Shown here: positions 16,488 to 25,116 of the stretch, piece by piece
Layout: each line of letters begins with the position of its first letter
Numbering within the stretch: the first letter of the stretch is position 1
Assembly: GCF_015163075.1 (NCBI RefSeq)
Contig: NZ_JADDXU010000015.1
Coordinates: forward strand, 62,001-126,000
DNA length: 64,000 nucleotides
Direction of reading: 5' to 3'
Source: Streptomyces justiciae
GTDB lineage: Bacteria > Actinomycetota > Actinomycetes > Streptomycetales > Streptomycetaceae
Program-made: the position numbers and the translations under genes
Notes under the pieces: model-generated
What the model saw: only the letters and a program-made list of their open reading frames with translations
What the model was told of the DNA's origin: nothing
The model's database searches: none

Positions 16488-19127
16488 GTGTCAGCATCAA
16501 CCCGTAAGAGACGATGGCTCACGATCTGCGCCATCACGGCATCCGCAGCACTCGTCGCGATACCCGCCGGCGCGGCGCCCGGCGGAGACAGCAGCCCTTT
16601 CGGGGCGCGTACCCTGGCCCAACTCGCCGCCGAGCGTGAGCAGTCGGTGGGCGCCATGAGCCCCAGCCTGTCGGCGGAGGACGACGACGGCAACGAGGCG
16701 GACGAGATAGCGGAGGGCGCGGCCCAGTACGCCGAGGCCCGCACCGCACCCGGTGTCGTCGCGCCGGGCGCCTACGGCACCGCCTGGGCGAGCTTGACCA
16801 ATCTGCCCGGCACCGGCGGCAGTTGGCGGCATCTGACCGATCGGCCGTACAACTCCGACGACCCGCGCTACCGCGACTACGCCTCCAACTCCAGTGGTGG
16901 CGCGGGCTATGTCACCGGCCGGATGGCCGCGATGGCGGCGGACGACGACGGGTACGTGTACGCGGGCAGCGCCGGTGGCGGGGTGTGGCGGTCGCGGACG
17001 GGTGGCGGGCAGTGGCAGCCCATCAGCGACCGGCTGTCCTCGCAGTCCACCGGTGCTCTCGCGCTCGACGGGGCCGGGCGGCTGTGGCTGGGCACCGGCG
17101 AGGCGACCACCAACGCGGACGCCTACCTCGGCAGCGGCGTCTATCTCCTGTCCGACCCGCACCACGGCACGTTCTCCGCGCGCACCCGGGTCGGCGGCGA
17201 CGAACTGGAGTCCACCACCGTCCACCAACTGCGCTTCGGCGGCGGCAAGGTGTGGGCGGCGACCAGCGCCGGCGTGTGGAGCCACTCGACGAGGAGGCTC
17301 AGCGGCGCCTGGAAGCTGGAGTTCGCGCCCAACCCCGACTATCTGCCGGGTGGTTCGAAGGCCGGCGACGAGTCGGCCGCGTACAAGAACATCGCCAACG
17401 ACATCGCGATCGACCCGAAGGACCCCAGTAAGGTCGTGCTTGCGATCGGCTGGCGCAGCGGTGACGACTACAACGGCTTCTACACCAAGGTCGACGGCGC
17501 CTGGACGCGGATCACGAGCGGCTTCGGTGACCTGCCCACCGACGCGGACGGCGTCGGCAACGTCACCTTCGCCCGCTCCGCCGACGGCTCGCGCTACTAC
17601 GCCATCGACCAGTCCCCGGAGCAGCTGAACACCAACCCCGACAGCGCCCTGGAGGGCATCTTCGTCTCCAAGTCCGGCTCTCCCACCGGCCCTTGGACGA
17701 AGTTCGCCGACTACAAGGGGCTGGCGGCGAGCGGCTCGGCGCTGACCGACAGCGGCTACATGCCGGGCGTGCAGGCCTGGTACAACCAGTTCCTGACCGT
17801 CGACCCGAGCGACCCGGAGCATGTGTACGCCGGACTCGAGGAGGTCTTCGAGACCAAGGACGGCGGCAGCAACTGGTCGGCCGTCGGCCCGTACTGGAAC
17901 TTCGGCTTCCCCTGCTGGAGCATCGACCCGGCCAAGCAGACCGGCGACTGCAACCAGACCACCCACCCCGACCAGCACGGCGTCGCGATCGGCCGCCACC
18001 ACGGCAAGACCTGGGTGTACGTGGGCAATGACGGCGGCGTCTACAAGCGCCCCCTCACAGGCTCCCAGGACGCCTCCGGGCACGCCACCGACTGGACCTC
18101 GCTCAACGACGGCACGATGGACACCCTCCAGTACTACTCGGTGGGCGTCGGCAAGGACCCGACGTACGGTGGCCTGTCCGTCACCGGCGGCCTGCAGGAC
18201 AACGGCCAGTCCATCCTGCGCAGCAACGACAAGGTGATGGGCTCCAACTTCGGCGGTGACGGCGGCGACACCCTCACCGACCCAGCCAACGGCTGCAACA
18301 TCGCCGAGGAGTACGTCTACCTCGCCGTCCAGGTCACCCAGAACTGTGCGGTCAACGACGGCAGTTGGATCACCGACCCGAGCAAGATCACGTCGTACGA
18401 CGTCGCCCCGGCCGACAACGCAACCGGCGAGGCCCGCTTCATCGCCCCGCTCGCAGCCGACCTGAAGGACAGCTCGACGTGGATCGCGGGCGGCCGGCAT
18501 GTGTGGGTGCAGACCCACGGCTACGCCATCCGCAGCGGCGACCAGTGGAAGAGCGTCTACGACCTGGGCGCCGGCCGCACCGCGACCGCCGTCGCGTCCT
18601 CCGGTGGCAAGGTATACGCGGCCTGGTGCGGCCCCTGCAACAACCAGGGCTTCGCCCGCGGCATCTCCGTCGGCAACGCGGACGGCACCGGCTGGCACGA
18701 CATCACGCTGCCCGTGGACGGCACCGTCCCCAACCGCTACCTGAGCGGTTTCGCCATCGATCCGAAGAACGCCGACCACGTCTACCTCGCGGTCAACGGC
18801 TTCTCCCGGCACTGGACCGAGGGCCCCGGCGCCGGAGTCGGCCACGTCTTCGAGTCCACCGACGGCGGCACCACCTGGAAGGACATCTCCGCCGACCTGC
18901 CCGACGTGCCGACCAACTCCGCGGTCGTCACACCGAACGGCGGCCTTGCCGTCGCTACCGACCTGGGCGTCGTCTACCGCGCCCCGGGCCGCACCAAGTG
19001 GCAGCGGGTCGGTTCGCTCCCGGCCGTCGCCGTGCTCCAGTTGAAGCTGAGCCCGGACGGCAGCACCCTGTACGCGGCCACCCACGGACGCGGCATCCAC
19101 ACCTTCAAGGTGCGCGACTGCGGCTGA
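16488..19127 (+). CDS. Secreted BNR/sortilin-repeat (sialidase-like beta-propeller) protein
   Basis: The product has 879 residues from GTG 16488, 5 nt after CGGAGG. A signal peptide (RKRRWLTICAITASAALVAI, cleavage near GAA) leads to a large extracellular region. BNR/Asp-box motifs S.D.G.(S/T)W are visible (ETKDGGSNWSAVG, ESTDGGTTWKDIS), as are YVYAGSAGGGVWRS and LWLGTGEA strands. Together these form one or two beta-propellers of the WD40/YVTN/BNR glycosyl-hydrolase-like group. Sialidase catalytic residues are not evident, so it may bind or degrade extracellular polysaccharide rather than sialic acid. It is monocistronic, with a hairpin terminator downstream. Confidence 0.85.
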   Translation: MSASTRKRRWLTICAITASAALVAIPAGAAPGGDSSPFGARTLAQLAAEREQSVGAMSPSLSAEDDDGNEADEIAEGAAQYAEARTAPGVVAPGAYGTAWASLTNLPGTGGSWRHLTDRPYNSDDPRYRDYASNSSGGAGYVTGRMAAMAADDDGYVYAGSAGGGVWRSRTGGGQWQPISDRLSSQSTGALALDGAGRLWLGTGEATTNADAYLGSGVYLLSDPHHGTFSARTRVGGDELESTTVHQLRFGGGKVWAATSAGVWSHSTRRLSGAWKLEFAPNPDYLPGGSKAGDESAAYKNIANDIAIDPKDPSKVVLAIGWRSGDDYNGFYTKVDGAWTRITSGFGDLPTDADGVGNVTFARSADGSRYYAIDQSPEQLNTNPDSALEGIFVSKSGSPTGPWTKFADYKGLAASGSALTDSGYMPGVQAWYNQFLTVDPSDPEHVYAGLEEVFETKDGGSNWSAVGPYWNFGFPCWSIDPAKQTGDCNQTTHPDQHGVAIGRHHGKTWVYVGNDGGVYKRPLTGSQDASGHATDWTSLNDGTMDTLQYYSVGVGKDPTYGGLSVTGGLQDNGQSILRSNDKVMGSNFGGDGGDTLTDPANGCNIAEEYVYLAVQVTQNCAVNDGSWITDPSKITSYDVAPADNATGEARFIAPLAADLKDSSTWIAGGRHVWVQTHGYAIRSGDQWKSVYDLGAGRTATAVASSGGKVYAAWCGPCNNQGFARGISVGNADGTGWHDITLPVDGTVPNRYLSGFAIDPKNADHVYLAVNGFSRHWTEGPGAGVGHVFESTDGGTTWKDISADLPDVPTNSAVVTPNGGLAVATDLGVVYRAPGRTKWQRVGSLPAVAVLQLKLSPDGSTLYAATHGRGIHTFKVRDCG

Positions 19128-19146
19128 CACACACGCGAGAGTGAAC

Positions 19147-19181
19147 GGAGGGGTGATCCCGGCTCTCGGGCTCACCCCTCC
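19147..19181. terminator. Bidirectional terminator between convergent genes
   Basis: GGAGGGGTGA (19147-19156) is perfectly complementary to TCACCCCTCC (19172-19181). The right arm overlaps the last codons and stop of the lipoprotein gene, so one hairpin serves both convergent genes. Confidence 0.7.
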
Positions 19182-19726
19182 CGCGGGTACAGGACCACGT
19201 TGACGTCCAGCGTGAACGCCACGCGTGCCGCACCCGCCACATCGGGCGCCTTCGCCGAAGCGGTGACCCTGGCGCTGCCGCCCCGGGTGCCCGCGCACCG
19301 CAGCAAGGCGTGCGCGGTGCCGTCCGCGTCGACCCGCCATCCCGACAGCAGGACGAAGACAGGCGCTGAACTCCGCGCGGCTGTCCACCGCTTGTCGTCC
19401 GTACGGGGCTTCAGAACGAGTGAGACCACCGTTCCGGGCCGCACGCACAACTGCCGCTGGACCGGGTCACCCGGCGCGACGGCGACTTCCGTCCGGCCCG
19501 CGACACAGTCGGTGTCCGAAGGAGTTGGCGTGCCGGCCGATCGGGAAGGCGAGGTCCGCGTCGGACTCGCGGGGGGTGCGGCGGACGAGGACGGTGCGGA
19601 CGTACGAGCTGGTGCGGAGGGGCTCCCTGACGGACCGCCCTCCGTCGATCCGCCCCCGCCTGACGTGCCGCACGCGGCCAGGACCAGCACCGCGACGACC
19701 ACGCAACCTCCGGCCCACCACCGCAT
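19172..19726 (-). CDS. Lipoprotein with Ser/Pro/Thr-rich linker
   Basis: The product has 184 residues from ATG 19726, placed 5 nt after GGAAGGGG. The signal peptide ends in a lipobox LAAC with Cys19 as the lipidated residue. A low-complexity serine, proline, threonine and alanine linker (residues 20-75) leads to a compact beta-rich domain (DCVAGRTEVAVAPGDPVQ to the end) with two further cysteines. The family is not recognised. It is likely anchored outside the membrane and is convergent with the BNR gene. Confidence 0.8.
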   Translation of the reverse strand: MRWWAGGCVVVAVLVLAACGTSGGGGSTEGGPSGSPSAPARTSAPSSSAAPPASPTRTSPSRSAGTPTPSDTDCVAGRTEVAVAPGDPVQRQLCVRPGTVVSLVLKPRTDDKRWTAARSSAPVFVLLSGWRVDADGTAHALLRCAGTRGGSARVTASAKAPDVAGAARVAFTLDVNVVLYPREG

Positions 19727-20026
19727 CCGCGCCCCTTCCCGCCCGTTCGTACACCTTCCAGCATCCTCCGCCGCCACTCATGCGGCCGCCATCCATGTGT
19801 TCCCGGTAGATCTCCAGGACCTGGACGCTCCCGTGCGTCGACGAGGTCGGCTTGCTCACCTCAGCGGGAGACCGAGCGATACGCGCTGCTGCGCCCGCTT
19901 TTCCTGCCGGGGCGGTGAGGCATCGCCCCCTGCTTCGTCCGTCCGGCGTCCAGGTCATGCAAGTCCTGGGACTTCACGTGGCAGCAGGCACGTCACCGGC
20001 ATAATCGACGGCGGTGGTCAGTGCAG
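19727..20026. other. Divergent intergenic region, no supported gene
   Basis: This holds the promoters of the lipoprotein gene and of the PD-(D/E)XK gene. No clear operator or coding text was seen. Confidence 0.5.
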
Positions 20027-20040
20027 GAGGGGAGCCCGGT

Positions 20041-20706
20041 TTGGTCAGCACGCCCGACGGCGCCGAGGTGTCCATGGAGGCTGTTCCGACCCGCTACGGC
20101 GACGTCACGTTCCGTTCCCGCCTCGAAGCCGACTGGGCCGCCACCCTCGACGGCAACGGTATCCGGTGGGAGTACGAACCCGAGACGATCACCCTCGACT
20201 CCGGCACTCTCTACCTTCCCGACTTCTGGCTGCCCGAACTCGGCACCTGGATCGAGGTCAAGGGGCCCGGCATACCACGGACCGAGAAGACGGACGAACT
20301 GGCCCGCACTCGTGCCTGCCGATGCGTGACTTCCTGTACCTGCCAGTGGCCCGCAGGGGAATTCGTCCTCCTGGGCAGGCCGTCCCTGGCCTCTGACCGC
20401 AGCGAGCCCGGTCGTCGGCCCCGCAGCGGTTATGCGAACTGGGAGACGCCCTTCGGACCGACCGCGTACTTCGTGACGTGCCCCGCGTGCGCACGCGCTC
20501 AGTGGATCACTCTCCGGCGCCCGTGGCGCTGCCGTGCGTGTCACGCTCTGCTGGAGAAGGAACGGCTGTACCGGCCGGTTGACCGGTTCGTCAGGTTCGT
20601 CGAGAGCAGCACCCGAATGGGTCTCTTCGCGATGCCCGACTTGGGCGAGCCCTTCACCGATGTGGAACTCGGGCCCACCGAGACCTCTGATCCTGTGGGT
20701 GGCTGA
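20041..20706 (+). CDS. PD-(D/E)XK nuclease-like protein with C-terminal zinc ribbon
   Basis: The best start is TTG 20041, about 7 nt after GGAGGGGA, giving 221 residues. GTG 20014 and ATG 20074 are alternatives. The core FRSRLEADWAATLDGNGIRW, then EYEPETITL, then YLPDFWLPELGTWIEVKG places PD at about residues 60-61 and E-V-K at 72-74. This is the PD-(D/E)XK active-site pattern, with a supporting Glu at 29. A zinc ribbon follows (CPAC..., CRAC). The family is widespread in Streptomyces and phages as an uncharacterised endonuclease-like protein. DNA cleavage is inferred from the motif alone. Confidence 0.75.
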   Translation: MVSTPDGAEVSMEAVPTRYGDVTFRSRLEADWAATLDGNGIRWEYEPETITLDSGTLYLPDFWLPELGTWIEVKGPGIPRTEKTDELARTRACRCVTSCTCQWPAGEFVLLGRPSLASDRSEPGRRPRSGYANWETPFGPTAYFVTCPACARAQWITLRRPWRCRACHALLEKERLYRPVDRFVRFVESSTRMGLFAMPDLGEPFTDVELGPTETSDPVGG

Positions 20707-20726
20707 CCAGCAGTGGTTGAGGAGTG

Positions 20727-20828
20727 CCCGCTGATGCCGAGGAGCTTTGCCATCTCGGCGACTTTCCGGCCGGAGGCAACCAGGTCGAGGACACGGCGAC
20801 GGAACTCGGGTGGATAGCTACGGGGCAT
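20727..20828 (-). pseudogene. IS3-family OrfA (HTH) N-terminal relic
   Basis: The first 34 residues of an OrfA-type transposase survive from ATG 20828 (MPRSYPPEFRRRVLDLVASG, then KVAEMAKLLGISG). The frame then departs from the family. The SYPPEFR opening and the helix-turn-helix are diagnostic of IS3-group OrfA. OrfB is absent. The surrounding 20829-20995 shows no gene. Confidence 0.75.
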
Positions 20829-20995
20829 GACGGCCTCCGGAGGCTGCTGGAACGGCCAATGCTCCAGCGACCCGGCTCCGTCAGCCCCAGGGCAGCCCGC
20901 CACCTCCACCGATCCTGAGCGGTTCATACAGCCTGCACCGGCGAGCAACCAGACCGCGGTGCCGGATCGATGATGAGACGTCTGGTCGACTGCGC

Positions 20996-21373
20996 CTATG
21001 GGTGGTTGTCCGTGATCGCGATGACCTCGTCGAGGCGGTCCAGGACGGCCTGGAGTTCGTCGACCTTGGCCTGGATGCGGTCGCGCTCGGCGCGCAGCAT
21101 GGCTCGTTGGTCGGCGTCGGTGTGCCCGGCGTCCCAGCACGGCATGAGTTCGGTGATCCTTCGGCTGGTCAGGCCGGCGGCGAACATCTGCTGGAAGAAG
21201 CGGATCCGGGAGATGGCGTCCTGTCGGTAGAGGCGCTGGCCGGATGGACTACGCTCCGCGATGAGCAGCCCCTGCTGCTCGTAGTAGCGCACGGCGCGCA
21301 CCGAGACGCCGGCACCCCGCGCCACCTCACCGATGCGGATCAGCCGCTCGGTCGCGGCCTCGGTGACGGTCAT
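20996..21373 (-). CDS. MerR-family regulator (second MerR/SDR module)
   Basis: The product has 125 residues from ATG 21373, 6 nt after AAAGGG. It has the MerR helix-turn-helix (LIRIGEVARGAGVSVRAVRY and YEQQGLL), the SGQRLYR turn and a long coiled dimerisation helix (about residues 85-118). Its last residues are plain, without a cysteine metal site. It is divergent from the SDR gene and almost certainly controls it through the dyad at 21413-21434. The region resembles SoxR-type single-target MerR proteins but lacks the iron-sulfur cysteines. Confidence 0.9.
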   Translation of the reverse strand: MTVTEAATERLIRIGEVARGAGVSVRAVRYYEQQGLLIAERSPSGQRLYRQDAISRIRFFQQMFAAGLTSRRITELMPCWDAGHTDADQRAMLRAERDRIQAKVDELQAVLDRLDEVIAITDNHP

Positions 21374-21409
21374 GGTGATCCCTTTCACTGCGGCCCTGAC
21401 GACCAGCCC

Positions 21410-21441
21410 TTGCCTCTGACGTCAACGTCAGGTTTTAGCGT
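21410..21441 (+). promoter_or_regulatory. MerR operator/promoter with 20-bp spacer, leaderless SDR
   Basis: TTGCCT (21410-21415) and TAGCGT (21436-21441) are separated by 20 bp, longer than normal and typical of MerR-activated promoters. The spacer holds the dyad CTGACGT-CA-ACGTCAG (21416-21431). The -10 ends 7 nt before ATG 21449, so the SDR mRNA is predicted to be leaderless. Confidence 0.7.
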
Positions 21442-21448
21442 ACCGGCC

Positions 21449-22177
21449 ATGGACATCAACAACTCAGTTGCCCTTGTCACCGGAGCCAACCGCGGCCTGG
21501 GCCGCGCCTTCGCCCAGAGCCTGCTCGAACGGGGCGCCCGCAAGGTCTACGCGACGGCCCGCCGACCGGAGACCGTGGACCTGCCCGGGGTCGAGGTACT
21601 TGCCCTCGACATCACCGATCCCGCATCTGTGAGGAGCGCCGCCGAAGCCGCTCCGGACGTCTCGCTCCTCATCAACAACGCGGGAATCAGTACGGGGACC
21701 GATCTGGTCACCGGTTCGCTGGATGCGGTTCGGCACGAGCTGGAGACCAACATGTTCGGCCACCTGGGAATGATCCGGGAGTTCGCGCCGGCGCTCGCCA
21801 GGAACGGCGGGGGCGCGATCGTCAACGTCCTGTCCGCCATGTCGTGGTTCGGGGGCAAGGGAGCCAACGCCTACCACCTGACCAAGGCAGCCGCCTGGGC
21901 CATGACCAACGGCGTCCGCCTGGAACTCGCCGAACAGGGCACGCTCGTCACGGCGGTACACCTCGGCCTGGCCGACACCGACATGGCGGCGGGCTGGCCC
22001 GTGGACAAGATCGCTCCGTCAGACCTGGCCGACGCGGCGCTCGACGGTGTCGAGGCCGACTCCGCCGAGGTCCTCGCCGACCAGTGGAGTCGGGACGTCA
22101 AGTCCCGTCTGCCGCTGACGCCGGAAGGGTTCAACGCCGCGATGGAGCGCGCCCTGGCTGCGCTGATGACGGTGTGA
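21449..22177 (+). CDS. Short-chain dehydrogenase/reductase
   Basis: The product has 242 residues from ATG 21449, with no ribosome site and a promoter -10 only 7 nt upstream. It contains the TGANRGLGRAFA cofactor loop, NNAGIS and the catalytic YHLTK. The C-terminus differs from typical ketoreductases: it has no PVDGG and instead an LPLTPEGFNAAMERALAAL tail. The substrate is unknown. With the divergent MerR gene it forms a self-contained inducible module. Confidence 0.9.
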   Translation: MDINNSVALVTGANRGLGRAFAQSLLERGARKVYATARRPETVDLPGVEVLALDITDPASVRSAAEAAPDVSLLINNAGISTGTDLVTGSLDAVRHELETNMFGHLGMIREFAPALARNGGGAIVNVLSAMSWFGGKGANAYHLTKAAAWAMTNGVRLELAEQGTLVTAVHLGLADTDMAAGWPVDKIAPSDLADAALDGVEADSAEVLADQWSRDVKSRLPLTPEGFNAAMERALAALMTV

Positions 22178-22190
22178 GGGGTCCTGTCGG

Positions 22191-22404
22191 GCAGTACTGA
22201 CACAGCTTCACGAACGCCGGGCACTTGTTGCCACAGACGTCGGTGAACTCCAGGAACCGTGCCTCGGCCGCTTCCGTGGTCGGCGCGGTACAGGCGGGCC
22301 GCGTAGCCGAACGCGTTGCGCAGAAGCTGGACGGCTCCTGGAGGAAGCCCTCCAAGTCACCGCGGATCTTCGCCTTGGTCTTGTCGATCCGCTCGCCGCG
22401 TGTG
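22191..22404 (-). pseudogene. IS256-family (Mutator) transposase relic
   Basis: GERIDKTKAKIRGDLEGFLQ followed by TAPTTEAAEARFLEFTDVCG and KCPAFVKLCQ matches the region of IS256 transposases upstream of the second catalytic block. In that family the usual text is W-G-x-K-Y-P-A-I-V-x-L-W, so several tryptophan and tyrosine positions have decayed to cysteine. A frame change between the two halves (LLRNAFGYAARLY in the other frame) indicates an internal deletion. The ends of the element are not visible. Confidence 0.7.
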
Positions 22405-22468
22405 GCGACGTCAGGAATCGATGGACCACACCGAGGAATCGAGGTGCCGGGATGGAAGCACGGGCGTT

Positions 22469-22846
22469 TCAGAGGAAAAGCGAAAGAGCCGCCAGCGTGG
22501 CGAGGACGCTCACGATGCCGATCAGCAGAGGAGCCCATTTTCCGGCGTACGCGTCGACGGCGAAGAGGGGGCTGGTACGACCCTCGGGGTCGTACACGAT
22601 GTCCGTCATGGCACCTATCGCGATCGGCACCGGATCACTGAAGTGGACGCCTAGTTCTTTCCGTACCGTCGCCCCGTGAGCGTCGACGAATTCCATCTGG
22701 ACTTTGGTCTTCCCCTTTGCGCCCGGGGCATGGCTCACGCAGGTGGCTTTCACGCGCACCCCTCTACGCCTGAGGGTGCTGCGTGAAACGTGATTGACGA
22801 TCAGGGATACGAGTACGACCAGAAGAAAGAAAAGAATGCCTACCAC
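22469..22846 (-). CDS. DUF3592-like small membrane protein
   Basis: The product has about 125 residues from GTG 22846. A TTG at 22870 is an alternative and neither has a strong ribosome site. A membrane helix at the N-terminus (VGILFFLLVVLVSLIV) is followed by a beta-sheet domain (RVKATCVSHAPG, TKVQMEFVDAHGATV, DIVYDPEGRTSPLF). A second helix closes the protein (WAPLLIGIVSVLATLAALSL). This two-helix layout with a YDP.(n) motif is that of DUF3592. The role is unknown. Confidence 0.7.
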   Translation of the reverse strand: MVGILFFLLVVLVSLIVNHVSRSTLRRRGVRVKATCVSHAPGAKGKTKVQMEFVDAHGATVRKELGVHFSDPVPIAIGAMTDIVYDPEGRTSPLFAVDAYAGKWAPLLIGIVSVLATLAALSLFL

Positions 22847-22870
22847 TTGCCGCCCCCGCGCCGTCGCCAA

Positions 22871-23188
22871 TCACAAGGCATCACACGCCTCGCAATCTAG
22901 CGGGCGGCCCCTCCGGAGGAAAGCAAGGAGACGACAGCCAATCGACCCGGACTCGGGCACAACGGGAGGAAAGCTCATTGGGAGTGGTGGTGTAGGTGGG
23001 GCCGGACGACACGTGAAGCCTCTCACCGGCCTGTCAGCCGGTACGGCATCGCGCACCGCGACCGTCGCGTTGCTGAGAAGACCTGAATGAGCTTGCGCAG
23101 CGAGTTGAGATCCGCGGCGAGTCATTACCGCACCGCTCCAGGACTCCGTGCAGCTGGGTTCCGGGCATCAAGTGGCGGTGGCCGGTCT
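22871..23188. other. Intergenic, no supported gene
   Basis: No coding-like frame, hairpin or repeat stood out between the DUF3592-like gene and the nuclease gene. Confidence 0.5.
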
Positions 23189-24106
23189 TCAGGAACGCCT
23201 GTTGTGCTTCTTCGCTTCGTTGAGGATGTGACCTCGGTCCAGGAAGCCGACACCGCGGTCCTTGAGGATCCGGTCGACATGATGCGGCTTGCTGCCCGAG
23301 CGGAGCAGCCGCGCGGCCTCGGCGACTTGGTCTTCCCGCGAGGACCCGGAGGCTGCCGCGACCGGGTCGTGCGCGGGGCGCGGCACACGTGCCCGCACCG
23401 CGCCGACTGCCGGGTCCGTTCGCGGCCGGGGTACGACGGCCACCCGGAAGGGCCTGGTCCGAAGGGAGAGCCGGGCCCCGAACCGCGCGGCGAGCAGGAG
23501 CGCGCCGACGGACCAGCACCCGAGAAGGATGCCGATGAACTTCACGATGTCCAGGGCGAGCGGCCCGGTGTAGGTCCTCTCGTCCCCGATCGACCCCAGC
23601 GGAGCCATGAGCAGGGAAACGCCCACGACCACACCCCAGTTCCGCCGCCAGAACGTGGGCGTCGCGGCCGTCTGGGGGCTGGGGACCGTGGCGGGGGCGG
23701 GAGAGGGGGTGGCTCGGTGGATACGACGAGCGGTGTCGTTGACCGGCGTCATCGTGCCGTCCAGGCGGTACGTGAAGAGCGCGATGTCCCGCTCCTTGGC
23801 GTAGGCCGCGGCAGTGGTCGTGTAGTCGCTGCCGGTGAAGAAGATCAGCTGCGCGGTCGACCCGTGGGGGCGCGCACCGACGAAGCGTTGCAGTTCCGGT
23901 CGCCCGACCTGGGCGGCCTGGTACTTGACCTGTCCGAGAGCGCGACCGGCCCGGACATCGATACCCGAGTCCGGCCCTCCGGGGCTCGCGGTGGCATCGG
24001 TGTACCCCCAGTGCCGCATCCATCGGGCCGCGTTGAGTTCGGCCTGCTGCCACGACGAGATCTGCGTCGGCCGCGGCGGCACCGTCCTTTGCGGTGTGTC
24101 GGGCAC
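23189..24106 (-). CDS. Mrr-like restriction endonuclease domain protein with membrane spans
   Basis: The product has 305 residues from GTG 24106, preceded by GAGGGGGG. Residues 18-125 form an Mrr/RecB-like nuclease domain: WQQAELNAARWMRHWGYTDA, then GPDSGIDV and GQVKYQ. This gives the D50...Q59-V-K61 active site that Mrr-type enzymes use in place of D-E-K, followed by LIFFTGSDYTTTAAAYAKE. Two hydrophobic spans lie near 153-170 and 186-211. A basic linker and a helical C-terminal domain (EDQVAEAARLLRSGSKPHHV) follow. Mrr domains cut modified or foreign DNA. Membrane tethering suggests action on incoming DNA, which is inference. Confidence 0.75.
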   Translation of the reverse strand: MPDTPQRTVPPRPTQISSWQQAELNAARWMRHWGYTDATASPGGPDSGIDVRAGRALGQVKYQAAQVGRPELQRFVGARPHGSTAQLIFFTGSDYTTTAAAYAKERDIALFTYRLDGTMTPVNDTARRIHRATPSPAPATVPSPQTAATPTFWRRNWGVVVGVSLLMAPLGSIGDERTYTGPLALDIVKFIGILLGCWSVGALLLAARFGARLSLRTRPFRVAVVPRPRTDPAVGAVRARVPRPAHDPVAAASGSSREDQVAEAARLLRSGSKPHHVDRILKDRGVGFLDRGHILNEAKKHNRRS

Positions 24107-24209
24107 GTTCCCCCCTCAGGTACTCACATTCGGTCGGCACTCCCCGCGTGGGCAGAGCGAGACAGCACTGCTGTCAGAGAAAGCGCAGGTGGATGCCGAG
24201 TCGCCCCAT

Positions 24210-24545
24210 GGTATGCGGTGGTCTCAGCACGCGTTCGCGGGACCGGGAAGGAGGCGGGCGAGGAAGTCCGGCGCGAACTCGGCGGCGCTGCGGTTCGCGT
24301 GGGGGACCCACGCGGTGGGTGACGCTGTGAACGACCAGCACGTCGAGCCGGGCGTTGAGGTACGCGCCTTCCCGGAACCCGGGCCCCTCGGTGTCGACGA
24401 GCAGCGCGTCGTACGCGTGCCGGCCCGGCATCACGGCCGTTCGTGAGCAACCCCCGCTGCACCGCCGAGCGGATCGCCTCGTCCCTGCGTACCTGGAGGC
24501 CCTGACCCGACCAGGCGATCACCTTTCGGCCCCGCAAGGTCAGGG
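24210..24545 (-). pseudogene. Decayed gene of unknown family spread over three frames
   Basis: Coding-like segments follow one another on the minus strand in different frames: LRGRKVIAWSGQGLQVRRDE, then YDALLVDTEGPGFREGAYLN and ARLDVLVVHSVTHRVG, then ANRSAAEFAPDFLARLLPGP. The LLVDTEGPG segment is reminiscent of a P-loop ATPase Walker B (ParA-like), but I cannot confirm the family. At least two frameshifts are needed. Confidence 0.4.
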
Positions 24546-24637
24546 GGCCGGGCGAGAACGGTGGCATCCGGTGCGCGGTGAGCAGAGCTCCGTGAGGAGG
24601 CGGAGAGGGTACTGGCCGAGTCTGCGAAGCGTAGGCG

Positions 24638-24847
24638 GTGCTGGGGCGGTGGGACATCGCCCGCGTGGAGCTGGCCGAAGCCCTGTCCGGGCAGGAGCTG
24701 GAGGCCGGACACCCGCCGGAGTCGGCGCTGGCCGTTGTGCCGGCGAGGGTCGACGGGGTGTGGTCGAACGTGAAGCGGCTGGTGGAGTGGGGCGGACTGG
24801 CCGAGGAGCGTCCCGGGGAGTTCACGCCGAGGCGGGCTGCCGGGTGA
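24638..24847 (+). pseudogene. Winged-helix fragment of a transposon-associated family
   Basis: The frame from GTG/ATG near 24638 ends VDGVWSNVKRLVEWGGLAEE and RPGEFTPRR. This fits a family of short winged-helix C-termini (R.KLKRLV..G.L.E..PG.FT) that I recall as common fragments in Streptomyces, often next to IS remnants. A similar piece occurs at 37690-37938. It is probably non-functional. Confidence 0.4.
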
Positions 24848-24928
24848 CGTCTCGGCTCCGTGGCGGGCGAGGCGGCGACCCATGAGCATGGTCATCGACC
24901 ACAGGACGGCGGCTTTGCTGCTTTCGTG

Positions 24929-25057
24929 TCAGGTCTCGTAGTCCCGGGCAGGGCAGCGCGAGTGCATCAGCCGGCTCAGCGTCCTCTCCACCACCCACCT
25001 GTGTGGAAGCGCCACGAACCCGCTCATGTCGTCAGTGTGTTTGACGATCTGACAGGT
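24929..25057 (-). pseudogene. IS5-family transposase C-terminal relic
   Basis: The last 42 codons of a DDE transposase are recognisable: TCQIVKHTDDMSGFVALPHR, then WVVERTLSRLMHSRCPARDY and ET then stop. The intact family text is W-V-V-E-R-T-F-A-W-L-x(6)-L-A-R-D-Y-E. The rest of the transposase is missing. Confidence 0.8.
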
Positions 25058-25116
25058 GAGCAGCCCTGGACGTCCCCTGACCCGCGATTCCGGGGTCAGG
25101 TGGACGTCGGGGTCCG

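Noticed and set aside
16497..19448. 983-codon minus-strand frame opposite the BNR-repeat gene
   Set aside because: It is valine/glycine/alanine low complexity without motifs. The plus strand has a signal peptide and Asp-box repeats.
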